A stretch of DNA of 64,000 nt from Streptomyces polyasparticus (GCF_014493765.1 NZ_JACTVJ010000030.1:1-64000), one strand, 5' to 3'; positions 35,989 to 43,494 are shown, numbered from the stretch's first letter. Notes: a model not told the origin generated them from the sequence alone. Made by a program: numbers and translations.

Positions 35989-36037
35989 GCCTCGGCCCGG
36001 CTCAGGTCGGGCTCCCGGCCGTAAGCCGGGCCGAGGC
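35989..36037 (-). terminator. Hairpin between precursor A1 and the protease gene
   Basis: A 14-bp perfect stem (GCCTCGGCCCGGCT with AGCCGGGCCGAGGC) lies 78 bp after precursor A1 and 57 bp before the protease start. No T-run follows, so it may act as a leaky terminator or mRNA stabiliser that leaves the precursor transcript in excess. A nearly identical stem follows precursor C. Confidence 0.6.
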
Positions 36038-36114
36038 AGGGTCTGCGGAGTTACCGAAGACCTAGTGAGGAGTCCTCACTGGGGGTCGCGTCCTTACGGA
36101 TTCGCCCGTGGTGC

Positions 36115-36279
36115 TTAGGTGAGGGCGATGGAGGTGGCGACGGCCGAGGCGGCCGAGGCGCCGATGGAGACGCCGGTCCAGAAACCGGGGGCCTCCAGGG
36201 CCTCGAGCTCCTGCATCTCCAGCTCCACGTCCGGCGTACCGGCGGTGACCTGCTCGTCGTTCTTGTCGATGTCAGCCAT
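36115..36279 (-). CDS. Daptide-type RiPP precursor A1
   Basis: A 54-residue peptide. The acidic leader MADIDKNDEQVTAGTPDV is followed by ELEMQELEALEAPG, then a hydrophobic, Ser/Thr/Ala-rich core FWTGVSIGASAASAVATSIA and LT. It ends in Thr, the residue daptide enzymes convert to a dimethylated diamine. There are seven Ser/Thr after EAPG and no Cys anywhere. LEMQ resembles the LxLQ box of class III lanthipeptide leaders, fitting the LanKC gene in the same operon. AAAGGA precedes the ATG. Identical to A2. Confidence 0.9.
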   Translation of the reverse strand: MADIDKNDEQVTAGTPDVELEMQELEALEAPGFWTGVSIGASAASAVATSIALT

Positions 36280-36327
36280 GAGGCGTCCTTTCAAAGAAGG
36301 GGTGTGGGTCTGGTCGGAGAGGGGGGA

Positions 36328-36486
36328 TCAGGTGAGCAGCGCGCCGGCCGAGACGAGGGTCGCGCCGACGCTGACGCCGATGCTGGTGGCCCAGCCCGGC
36401 GCCTCCAGCGCCTCCAGCTCCTGCATCTCCAGCTCGGTGACGTCCAGGTCCTGCAGTTCCGTCTCGACCGGGTTCGTGTCGCTCAT
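36328..36486 (-). CDS. Daptide-type RiPP precursor B1
   Basis: A 52-residue peptide with the same central box ELEMQELEALEAPG as the other precursors and a different core, WATSIGVSVGATLVSAGALL plus T. It ends in Thr, has six Ser/Thr after EAPG and no Cys. The core should fold as a helix. It sits 48 bp upstream of A1, with CAGGAG before the ATG. Identical to B2. Confidence 0.9.
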   Translation of the reverse strand: MSDTNPVETELQDLDVTELEMQELEALEAPGWATSIGVSVGATLVSAGALLT

Positions 36487-36568
36487 CGCGTACTCCTGGT
36501 TGGGTTGTGGTGTGATCCGTCCGGCGAGGGCTCACTCAGACGGGTGGTGCTCCAACACGGCCCGCACT

Positions 36569-36625
36569 TCAGTGCGCCGTGGTGGTCTTGGAGACCGCCG
36601 CGGACACCGAAGCGGTGTCGGCGGC
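36569..36625 (-). pseudogene. Stub of the dehydrogenase gene 3' end
   Basis: The last 57 bp of the dehydrogenase gene (encoding ADTASVSAAVSKTTTAH and stop) are repeated here as part of the tandem duplication. Without an upstream frame or start they are non-functional, but they show the boundaries and direction of the duplication. Confidence 0.85.
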
Positions 36626-36641
36626 TGGGTGTCGCCTGCTC

Positions 36642-36806
36642 TTAGGTGAGGGCGATGGAGGTGGCGACGGCCGAGGCGGCCGAGGCGCCGATGGAGACGC
36701 CGGTCCAGAAACCGGGGGCCTCCAGGGCCTCGAGCTCCTGCATCTCCAGCTCCACGTCCGGCGTACCGGCGGTGACCTGCTCGTCGTTCTTGTCGATGTC
36801 AGCCAT
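36642..36806 (-). CDS. Daptide-type RiPP precursor A2
   Basis: A 54-residue precursor identical to A1 in the second unit of the tandem duplication, with the same AAAGGA site. It encodes the acidic leader, the ELEMQELEALEAPG box and the Thr-ending, Cys-free core starting FWTGVSIG. Identical copies raise the dose of this peptide rather than adding diversity. Confidence 0.9.
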   Translation of the reverse strand: MADIDKNDEQVTAGTPDVELEMQELEALEAPGFWTGVSIGASAASAVATSIALT

Positions 36807-36854
36807 GAGGCGTCCTTTCAAAGAAGGGGTGTGGGTCTGGTCGGAGAGGGGGGA

Positions 36855-37013
36855 TCAGGTGAGCAGCGCGCCGGCCGAGACGAGGGTCGCGCCGACGCTG
36901 ACGCCGATGCTGGTGGCCCAGCCCGGCGCCTCCAGCGCCTCCAGCTCCTGCATCTCCAGCTCGGTGACGTCCAGGTCCTGCAGTTCCGTCTCGACCGGGT
37001 TCGTGTCGCTCAT
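36855..37013 (-). CDS. Daptide-type RiPP precursor B2
   Basis: A 52-residue precursor identical to B1, lying 82 bp after the stop of the intact dehydrogenase gene and 48 bp before A2. A- and B-type peptides differ in their cores yet are always paired, which would suit a two-component or mixed product. Confidence 0.9.
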   Translation of the reverse strand: MSDTNPVETELQDLDVTELEMQELEALEAPGWATSIGVSVGATLVSAGALLT

Positions 37014-37095
37014 CGCGTACTCCTGGTTGGGTTGTGGTGTGATCCGTCCGGCGAGGGCTCACTCAGACGGGTGGTGCTCCAACACGGCCCGCACT

Positions 37096-38478
37096 TCAGT
37101 GCGCCGTGGTGGTCTTGGAGACCGCCGCGGACACCGAAGCGGTGTCGGCGGCAGCCGGCTTGGTGGCCTCGGCGAGGAGCGTGCGCAGGTCGGCGGCGCT
37201 CAACTCGGCGAGGATGGGAAGGCCTGCTCCCCAGGCTCGGATGGTGGCTTGGGCGGCTCGGGCGATGTCCGTGGTGTTCGCGGTGACGGTCCGGTTGATG
37301 TGCCACTCGTCGATGAGTTGGAGGAGTCCTTGCGCGGGGTCGGGGTCGAGCCATGCGGCGCCGTGGCGCAGGTGGGCCCACAGGCGTCGGATGCGGTGGG
37401 GGCTGCCCAGGCGGGTGTCGCCTGCGAGGGTGCGGCGCCACAGCACCGGCCATAGGGCGGAGACGGTGCGCATCTTGGGCAGGTTCACGGTGGTGGACAG
37501 TTCGTTGGCGATGGCCCAGCACTTGACCGAGTAGGGGTTGCGGCCCTGGTTGGTGTGTCCGAGCTGGCTCTCGGCGCTCATTTCGGCGATGCGTAGGCGC
37601 AGTTCGTCGGGGATGGGGCGGTGTTCGCGGCGCAGGGCGGCGACTTCGTACCCGGCGACGAGGATCCGGGCGGCGAGCGCTTCGACGGCCTGGTCGGGCA
37701 GGAGGAGTTCGGTGGGGTCGCCGGCATAGGGGCTCACCGTGCGAAAGAGGGCCTCCAGGACGCCGTCGGCGATGAGGTGGTCGGGCAGGGTGGCGGTGGC
37801 TTCGGGAGCCCACAGGGCCGCGACGGGGCGCAGGCACGGTCCCAGGGCCAGGTGTTTGGCGTGGTTCTTGGTGAAGCAGGCGACGGTTCCGCGTTCGCTG
37901 CCGGTGCCCAGGGTGGTCGGGATGGCCAGCACGCGAACGTGGTCGCCCAGGGAAGGGGGCAGGATCACGAAGCCGCTGCGCTGAGGGGCGGTCAGGTAGC
38001 GGATGGCGCGGGGGTACTGGGCGGTCAGGGCGGTGAGTTTGGCGAAGTCGAGGATGGTGCCGCCACCGATCGAGACGATCAGTTCGCGGTGGGTGAGCCG
38101 TGCGGCCAGTTCTGCGATGGCGTCCAGGCCGCCGGCGTCGGTGAGGGTGAGGGTCCTCGCGGTGATGCCGGCGCGGGCGATCTGAGCGAGAGCCAAGGTG
38201 GTGACGGGCTGGTGGGCGACGGCGGGGTCGGTCAGGACTGTGACGGCGGCGGGACGGTCGCGGCGCAGCCAGGGCGCGAGGTGGTCAAGGCCACGCAGCG
38301 GGGCGGGGGCCGGCGGCAGGGTGGGAGGGGCTGTGTGGTGTTGCTGGTCGCTCCGCGGCGGCGTGGCGCGGTGGCGGAGGCTGCGGGGCGCGACGGTCGC
38401 GGCGGCAAGAGGCATGGGGGCGGGGTCCGGGATCTGGTGGGCAGGCGGGTGTGGGAAGGCGGTGAAGTCAGTACTCAC
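37096..38478 (-). CDS. Daptide-type dehydrogenase (Fe-ADH/dehydroquinate-synthase fold, MpaC-like)
   Basis: A 460-residue protein of the iron-alcohol-dehydrogenase superfamily. It has the nucleotide motif IVSIGGGTILDFAKL (about 134-148) and the IPTTLGTGSE signature (about 184-193). Metal-ligand candidates are in the segment IADGVLEALFRTVSPY and in LGHTNQGRNPY. In daptide biosynthesis the dehydrogenase oxidises the beta-hydroxyl of the C-terminal Thr; the beta-keto acid then loses CO2 to leave an aminoketone. I use the GTG at 38476-38478 with AAGGAG upstream; the extra frame before it is Arg/Pro-rich shadow. The 3' end has been copied in the tandem duplication downstream. Confidence 0.78.
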   Translation of the reverse strand: MSTDFTAFPHPPAHQIPDPAPMPLAAATVAPRSLRHRATPPRSDQQHHTAPPTLPPAPAPLRGLDHLAPWLRRDRPAAVTVLTDPAVAHQPVTTLALAQIARAGITARTLTLTDAGGLDAIAELAARLTHRELIVSIGGGTILDFAKLTALTAQYPRAIRYLTAPQRSGFVILPPSLGDHVRVLAIPTTLGTGSERGTVACFTKNHAKHLALGPCLRPVAALWAPEATATLPDHLIADGVLEALFRTVSPYAGDPTELLLPDQAVEALAARILVAGYEVAALRREHRPIPDELRLRIAEMSAESQLGHTNQGRNPYSVKCWAIANELSTTVNLPKMRTVSALWPVLWRRTLAGDTRLGSPHRIRRLWAHLRHGAAWLDPDPAQGLLQLIDEWHINRTVTANTTDIARAAQATIRAWGAGLPILAELSAADLRTLLAEATKPAAADTASVSAAVSKTTTAH

Positions 38479-38528
38479 ATCAGCTCCTTGGCCACTTGAG
38501 GTCGGATGCCTGCGTCGGATTCGGGGGG

Positions 38529-38572
38529 CCTGCCTCGGCCCGGCTCGCTGGTGGGAGCAGGGCCGAGGCAGG
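38529..38572 (-). terminator. Hairpin between precursor C and the dehydrogenase gene
   Basis: A perfect 13-bp stem (CCTGCCTCGGCCC with GGGCCGAGGCAGG) sits between precursor C and the dehydrogenase gene. It shares the core TGCCTCGGCCCGGCTC with the hairpin after precursor A1. Its place after a precursor suggests partial termination. Confidence 0.6.
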
Positions 38573-38704
38573 TGCTGCGGCCGGGGAATGTGCCGCAGCG
38601 GGCGAGCGCAGCTCGCGCTGGGTGCGCTCCGGTGTGGGCCTTCGGTCCTCGGGGCGCCGAGGTCGGTTGGCTGCCGGGTGCCGGTGCGCAAGGTCAGGGT
38701 CGGC

Positions 38705-38869
38705 TCAGGTCGCGATGACGACGGAGGCGCTGACGGCCGTGCCGATGGACACACCGGTCCAAAAGCCCGGGGCTTCCAGAGGCTCGAGTTCCTGCATCTC
38801 CAGTTCGGTCTTGGCGGCGTCCAGCGGGTCGGCCTGGAGGATGTCGGCGGTGGGCTTCTGCTCGGTCAT
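38705..38869 (-). CDS. Daptide-type RiPP precursor C
   Basis: A 54-residue precursor standing apart from the A/B pairs. Leader MTEQKPTADILQADPLDAAK, box ELEMQELEPLEAPG, core FWTGVSIGTAVSASVVIAT ending in Thr. There are six Ser/Thr after EAPG and no Cys. The core start FWTGVSIG is the same as type A. GAAGGA precedes the ATG. It lies between the aminotransferase and dehydrogenase genes. Confidence 0.88.
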   Translation of the reverse strand: MTEQKPTADILQADPLDAAKTELEMQELEPLEAPGFWTGVSIGTAVSASVVIAT

Positions 38870-38916
38870 GGTGGGCGTCCTTCTGTGTGGGTGAGGGCGG
38901 GTGCTGGACCGGGCGG

Positions 38917-40182
38917 TCAGCCGCGGGCTTGGGATCGGGCGGTGGAAATCAGGGAGGTGAGGCCGGCTTCAACGCACGTGATCAGTTCGTCGACCTCGGC
39001 GTCGCTGTAGGTCAGGGCGGGGACGAGCTGGATGCCTGCGGGGCCGGGATGGACGATGGCTCCGGCGCGGCGGATCTCGGCGACGAGGTGGGCTACGCCG
39101 TGCGGGCCCAGGCTGGGTCCGCCGCGGCGGCCGATCTGCAGGGTGCGGAAGCATCCGCGGCCTGCTGCGCCGGTGACCAGGGGATGGTGGGCGACGAGGT
39201 CGTCTATGGCCTCAGCGAGCCGGGCGGCGACACGCTGACCGGCGACGACGGCATCCAGGCGGTGCATTTCGCTCAGCGTGGCGCTGATCGCCGCGCTCGG
39301 GATGGCGGTGCCGCCTTGGGTTTCGGCGTGGGTGAGGATCGCGTCGTAGCGGGTGAAGGCGTCGGCGATCTGGTGGGAGAACAGGACGGCGGAGGCGGGG
39401 CAGGTGCCGTTGGTCAGGCCCTTGGAGCTGATCAGTACATCGGGCGGGCTGGGCCAGGTCTGGGAGGCGAAGAAGGTGCCGGTGCGGCCGAAGCCGGTGG
39501 CGACTTCGTCGGCGACGAGCAGGTAGCCGGTTTCGTCGCGCAGCGCCACGAGTTCGGCGATGTACTGCTCAGTCAGTTCGATCGTGCCGCTGCCCAGGAC
39601 GGGTTCCACGACGACGGCGGCGATGCGATCGCCGCTGTGTTTGATCAGGGCGCGCAGTTCGTCGACGTCATTGGGGGCGATGTGCCGGATCAGACGCTGG
39701 TCGACGCCGTAGACGCGCTGGCCGAGGTCTTCGCCGGTGAGGGCGAATCCACCGAAGGTCAGTCCGTGGAAGCTGCCGCGCAGGGCGACGACCAGGTTGC
39801 GTTCCGGGCGGCCGGCCAGGCCCTGGTATTGCCGGACGAGTTTCATCGCGGCGTCGTTGGCGACGCCGCCGCCGGAGGAGAACAGGACGCGGGCGTAGTG
39901 GTCGGGTCCTGCCACGGCGATCAGGTTGTCGGCGGCCTGGCGGGCGTAGGTGTTCTCGAAGCGGAAGGAGTGCAGGTAGGAGGCTTCGGTGGCGGCGTGG
40001 GCGATGGCTTGGGCGATGGCGGTGTTGCCGAAGCCGAGGTTGGCGTTCCACAGACCGCTGTCGGCGTCCAGGACGGTGCTGCCGTCCGCGAAGGTGATGC
40101 GGTGGCCGTGGGCGCTGACGGCGCATCGGCTGTCGTCGCCGTGGATGCTGGGGGGAATGAGGTAGGGCCACAGGGTGCTCAT
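38917..40182 (-). CDS. Daptide-type class III aminotransferase (MpaD-like)
   Basis: A 421-residue PLP-dependent fold-type I, class III aminotransferase. The family motifs are FSSGGGVANDAAMKLVRQY, LLVADEVATGFGRTG and the Schiff-base Lys in LISSKGLTNG (about residue 251). In daptide biosynthesis the aminotransferase aminates the C-terminal ketone made by the dehydrogenase, giving a 1,2-propanediamine end. The stop of this gene lies 47 bp before precursor C, and its start overlaps the methyltransferase stop by 4 bp, so the modifying genes form one transcription unit. Confidence 0.83.
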   Translation of the reverse strand: MSTLWPYLIPPSIHGDDSRCAVSAHGHRITFADGSTVLDADSGLWNANLGFGNTAIAQAIAHAATEASYLHSFRFENTYARQAADNLIAVAGPDHYARVLFSSGGGVANDAAMKLVRQYQGLAGRPERNLVVALRGSFHGLTFGGFALTGEDLGQRVYGVDQRLIRHIAPNDVDELRALIKHSGDRIAAVVVEPVLGSGTIELTEQYIAELVALRDETGYLLVADEVATGFGRTGTFFASQTWPSPPDVLISSKGLTNGTCPASAVLFSHQIADAFTRYDAILTHAETQGGTAIPSAAISATLSEMHRLDAVVAGQRVAARLAEAIDDLVAHHPLVTGAAGRGCFRTLQIGRRGGPSLGPHGVAHLVAEIRRAGAIVHPGPAGIQLVPALTYSDAEVDELITCVEAGLTSLISTARSQARG

Positions 40183-40982
40183 CGGCTGCTCACCGCCGTC
40201 AGCAGGGTGATGCGGTGACGCTCGCTGGTGCCGGGCAGTTCACGGTGTCCGACCAGTTGGAAGGAGGCTGCGGCGAGTTCGGCCTCGACCTGGGCGCGGC
40301 TGAGGGTGTTGACCTCGTCGGTGGCCACCGTGACGGTGCTGGAGGCGTCGGCCGGGATGATCGTGACGCGGCGGGTGGGGGCGTCGGTGGGCCAGTACTC
40401 GTACAGGTCGTAGCTGGTTCCGCTGAGGCCTTGGACGCGGGCGCAGACCTCGGTGGGTCCGTCCACGTCGCCGCGTTCGATGACGGAGAGGGTGAAGTGG
40501 CCGTCCTCGGTGAGGTGTTCGGCCACCGAGCGGTACAGGCCCACGCGGCCTTCGGCGTCCAGCAGGGACAGGGAGGTGGTGCCGAGGATGATGTGGGCGA
40601 AGCGTCGGCCGAGGCGGAAGTCGGCCATGTCCCCAAGGATGACGGTGCAGCGCCGGCGTACCGGGGGCGGGATGGTGGCGAGCCGCTCCTCCAGCTTGCT
40701 CAGCATGGAGCTGGACAGGTCCAGGGCGGTGACCTCGTGGCCCAGGGAGAGCAGCGGGAGGGTGAAGCGGCCGGCGCCGGCGGCCAGGTCCAGGACCGGT
40801 CCGCCGGTGATGCGGACGGCCGCAGCGATCTCGCGGATCTCGAAGGCGTCGGCGGCGGCGAGGTCGTCGTAGAAGGCGGCGCCGTGGGCGTCGTACATCC
40901 CGCAGAGGTGGACGCGGTCGGCCAGTTCGGTGATGCGGCGGCCGGCGAGGCCGGGCGGCAGGGTGGGGGCGATCGTGGTCAT
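40179..40982 (-). CDS. Daptide-type SAM-dependent N-methyltransferase (MpaM-like)
   Basis: A 267-residue class I methyltransferase. Motif I is VLDLAAGAGRFTLPLL (about 61-76), then VTALDLSSSMLSKLEERL and an Asp-containing GDMADFRLGRRFAHIILGTT. In daptides the enzyme dimethylates the new C-terminal amine. The ATG at 40980-40982 overlaps the upstream stop (ATGA); the longer frame upstream is a shadow of that gene. Position between aminotransferase and recognition-protein genes supports the assignment. Confidence 0.82.
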   Translation of the reverse strand: MTTIAPTLPPGLAGRRITELADRVHLCGMYDAHGAAFYDDLAAADAFEIREIAAAVRITGGPVLDLAAGAGRFTLPLLSLGHEVTALDLSSSMLSKLEERLATIPPPVRRRCTVILGDMADFRLGRRFAHIILGTTSLSLLDAEGRVGLYRSVAEHLTEDGHFTLSVIERGDVDGPTEVCARVQGLSGTSYDLYEYWPTDAPTRRVTIIPADASSTVTVATDEVNTLSRAQVEAELAAASFQLVGHRELPGTSERHRITLLTAVSSR

Positions 40983-42061
40983 CGGGCACCTATCGGAAGG
41001 CGGGTGTCGTCGGCGGGGTGGAAAGCTGGTACGCCCAGGGGCACGTCGCGGGCGGCGAAGAAGGAGCGGACCTGGTCCAGAACGTGTGGGTCGGTGAACT
41101 GGTCGGCGTGGTCGCCTGCGGCCAGCAGGCATTCCACGGCAGCGGCGACGGTGTGGTTGACGGTGAAGATGCGTCCGTCCGCGGCGGCCACATACGCCTG
41201 CTGTGCGGTGGACAGCACCAGCGGCAGCTCGGCGTCCAGCAGGTCGGCTTCGGCGCCTGCGGCGGCCAGGCCGGCGGTGAGGCGGCCGCCGAATCCGGAG
41301 ACCTGCAGGCCGAGGACGTTTTGCGCGGTCAGTACCCGCAGCGCTTTGACGGCCGCGAGGTAGCGTCCCAGGTAGGGACGGACCAGCAGGGCCGCGGTGC
41401 GGGCCTCCTCGGGCAGCACGGCCCCCAGGGTCACCGCGCAAGGCGCCTCACTGACGGCATTGATGCGGTCGAATCGCTGGGTGAGAGTGGTGAGATCGTC
41501 GCCTGCCTGGCCCAGCGCGGTGCCGCCCGGCGACAAGGAGATGGCCCCGTCGTGGTCGACGTACAGGCGCAGGGTGGGCCCGTCGACGGCACCTGGGCTG
41601 CCGAGCGCCGAGGTGTCGGCGAGCAGCACGGAAGGGGTGGTGAGGAAGGCAGGGAAGACGCCTTCGGCGAAGGCTCGGTCGGCGTCGCCCAGGAAGGCGG
41701 CGAAGTCGTCCAGGGTGAACAGGCGCACCAGCGTGGGGCCGAGCACCGTGATGTAGGCGCTGGAGGCGTAGTCCTGGGTCTGCAGGTAGAAGTCTTCGCC
41801 GAGGCAGAAGTCCGCGCCGGGTTCGGTCAACGAGCCGGTGTAGCCGACCTGCTGGGGATGCCGCGGCGGTGCACCGGTATCGGGTGCGAAGACGAGGGTG
41901 CCGGGGCCGATGAGGCCCGATGCGGCGACCGCGTCGAGATGGGCGCCATCGGCGAGGACGATCGTGGCGGTGGAGGCGGCAGGCACGTGGGCGGGGCGTG
42001 CGCTTCCTGATCCCCACGACATGATGTGCTCTTTCGCGCGTCTGCGCGCGGTGGTGTCCAT
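40979..42061 (-). CDS. Daptide biosynthesis RiPP recognition protein (MpaB-like)
   Basis: A 360-residue protein with no enzyme motif that I recognise. Its start (SWGSGSARPAHVP, ATIVLADGAHLDAVAASGLI), its size and its position directly before the methyltransferase gene fit the daptide recognition protein family, which binds the leader and delivers the peptide to the modifying enzymes. The segments GDDLTTLTQRFDRINAVSEA and VRPYLGRYLAAVKALRVLTA could form the peptide-binding winged helix and nearby helices. GAAGGA lies upstream of the ATG at 42061; a second ATG 13 codons in is possible. Confidence 0.7.
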   Translation of the reverse strand: MDTTARRRAKEHIMSWGSGSARPAHVPAASTATIVLADGAHLDAVAASGLIGPGTLVFAPDTGAPPRHPQQVGYTGSLTEPGADFCLGEDFYLQTQDYASSAYITVLGPTLVRLFTLDDFAAFLGDADRAFAEGVFPAFLTTPSVLLADTSALGSPGAVDGPTLRLYVDHDGAISLSPGGTALGQAGDDLTTLTQRFDRINAVSEAPCAVTLGAVLPEEARTAALLVRPYLGRYLAAVKALRVLTAQNVLGLQVSGFGGRLTAGLAAAGAEADLLDAELPLVLSTAQQAYVAAADGRIFTVNHTVAAAVECLLAAGDHADQFTDPHVLDQVRSFFAARDVPLGVPAFHPADDTRLPIGAR

Positions 42062-42100
42062 GGCAGTCTGGTCCTTCGATTCCCTGGGGTAAGGGCCGGG

Positions 42101-43057
42101 CTACGGCGCGGTGCGGAGGATGGCGGTCAGGTCGTTGAGGGCCTCCTGGGGGCCGAACATCTTGTTGACGCCGACGGTGTTGAGGACGATCTCGTCGACG
42201 CCGGCCTCGCTGAACTCGGTCAGCTTTTTGACGACGGTGTCGAGGTCGCCGGTGACGAAGCCGCCCGTGTCGATGACGCCGCGCGCGATGGCATTCAGAT
42301 CGCCGCTGGTGTCGACGCCGGCCTTGCGGAGCATGTCCTGGTAGTGCGGGGCCTGCAGGTGGGCGGTGTTGCTGGCCAAAACGAGCCGCTCGGGGTCGGT
42401 GTCCTCGCGGGTGATGCCGACGGGCACCATCGCCACGATCCGCGGGCGCTGGGTGCGCCCGGCCTTGGCCATGCCTTCCTCCACAGCGGGGATGATCACG
42501 TCGCGCAGGTATCCGGGCGGCGTCAGCCAGGTGATGACCACGTCCGCCACTTCACCCGCGAGTCGGGCCATGCCCGGCCTGAGCACGCCGAGCCCGACGT
42601 CGACCCGCGGCGCCAGAGCCGGGGCCAGCTGCGCCTGGAAGGTGAACTCGCCATCGCAGTCGGCCACTTCGCCGTCCAGCAGGGTGCGCACCGACTGCAG
42701 GTATTCGCGTGCCACCTTCAGCGGGCTCTCGTACGGGGCGCCGCGCAGGTATTGCTGGAAGGCGCGTCCGCCGGGCCCGAATCCGGCGATCACCGGGTGT
42801 CCGGTGGCCAGGGCCACCGATCGGGCCTGGGTGGCGGCCTCGTAGGGGTGCCGCAGCGGCATCAGCGTGACGCCGAAGCCGACCGGTACCCGAAAGCCGG
42901 CGCCGGCCACCCCGGCGAAGGTCTGGTGGGGCTCCAGCAGCATCGACTGCCCCTGCCACAACCGCACGGCGGGCGTCCAGTTCACCAGTCCCGCGAACGG
43001 CAGCACCTGCTCGAGGCGGCGCGGCACATTGGGGATAAGAACTGAATAATCCGTCAT
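42101..43057 (-). CDS. LLM-class (F420-dependent type) oxidoreductase, LanJC-like candidate
   Basis: A 318-residue TIM-barrel protein of the luciferase-like monooxygenase superfamily. Signs include VPVGFGVTLMPLRHPYEAAT, RSVALATGHPVIAGFGPGG and VVITWLTPPGYLRDVIIPAV. In lanthipeptide clusters such proteins (LxmJ of lexapeptide) use F420H2 to reduce dehydroalanine to D-alanine. It is the first gene of the minus-strand RiPP block, 39 bp before the recognition gene, and the same cluster has a LanKC to make the dehydro-residues. That makes a dehydro-residue reductase the best guess. It is not part of the basic daptide set, so its role here is inferred. Confidence 0.72.
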   Translation of the reverse strand: MTDYSVLIPNVPRRLEQVLPFAGLVNWTPAVRLWQGQSMLLEPHQTFAGVAGAGFRVPVGFGVTLMPLRHPYEAATQARSVALATGHPVIAGFGPGGRAFQQYLRGAPYESPLKVAREYLQSVRTLLDGEVADCDGEFTFQAQLAPALAPRVDVGLGVLRPGMARLAGEVADVVITWLTPPGYLRDVIIPAVEEGMAKAGRTQRPRIVAMVPVGITREDTDPERLVLASNTAHLQAPHYQDMLRKAGVDTSGDLNAIARGVIDTGGFVTGDLDTVVKKLTEFSEAGVDEIVLNTVGVNKMFGPQEALNDLTAILRTAP

Positions 43058-43218
43058 GACAACACAAATCTCTCTCTCGTAGGCACACGGGTGCCCAAGG
43101 CTGTGGATGCAGGGAGGTTGGTGCTGCGGGCACAGGGCCCGAGGTGGGCCGCGCTCGCGATGCGGGGAGCGTCAGGGCCCGAAGGCTTCGGTCCGCGGTG
43201 GTCAGCCGCCGGCCGGTC

Positions 43219-43494
43219 TTACGGCTTGGGCGTGCCCCAGTCGTTGGTCTGAGGGGTGGCCACGATCTCTTCCACGATCTCGATTGCCGTCTGCGCCGCG
43301 TGCTGCGGCAGTCCGTCCAGCAGCCCGCGGGCAGACAGCTCCTGCGCCGCGGCGGCGTGCGGCGCGGGCTGCGGGGCGGAGGCCTGCGCGGCCGCCTGAC
43401 CGGTCAGGAACAGCAGTCCGGTCGCGGCGACCGTCACGGCGACACGAGCGCTGCGTCGACCCAGACCGTTCTTCACCCCAGCGATGCGGTTCAC
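43219..43494 (-). CDS. Small secreted protein upstream of the RiPP operon
   Basis: A 91-residue exported protein. The GTG at 43492-43494 has GGGGGA upstream. An Arg-containing signal peptide (VAVTVAATGLLFLTGQAAA) is followed by an Ala/Pro-rich mature part with a helix (AAQELSARGLLDGLPQHAAQ) and the end TNDWGTPKP. No Cys and no known motif. It precedes the RiPP operon by 160 bp on the same strand. A role in the cluster is possible but cannot be shown. Confidence 0.5.
   Translation of the reverse strand: MNRIAGVKNGLGRRSARVAVTVAATGLLFLTGQAAAQASAPQPAPHAAAAQELSARGLLDGLPQHAAQTAIEIVEEIVATPQTNDWGTPKP

Larger units (their letters stand above)
36114..37152. repeat. 527-bp tandem duplication of the precursor pair
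   Basis: Bases 36114-36625 and 36641-37152 are the same 512-bp sequence by eye, offset by 527 bp and joined by 15 unrelated bases. Each copy holds one type A and one type B precursor gene plus the last 57 bp of the dehydrogenase gene. Copy 2 (36641-37152) is continuous with the intact dehydrogenase gene, so copy 1 carries a stub. The lack of divergence points to a recent event. Confidence 0.9.

Noticed and set aside
36114-37152. Repeat array considered as CRISPR
   Set aside because: There are only two 512-bp units containing genes; no short repeats with regular spacers occur in the window and no cas genes were seen.
36119-37455. Two long plus-strand frames across the precursor array
   Set aside because: They are antisense shadows that repeat because of the tandem duplication; the minus strand carries the short precursors with good ribosome-binding sites and conserved leaders.
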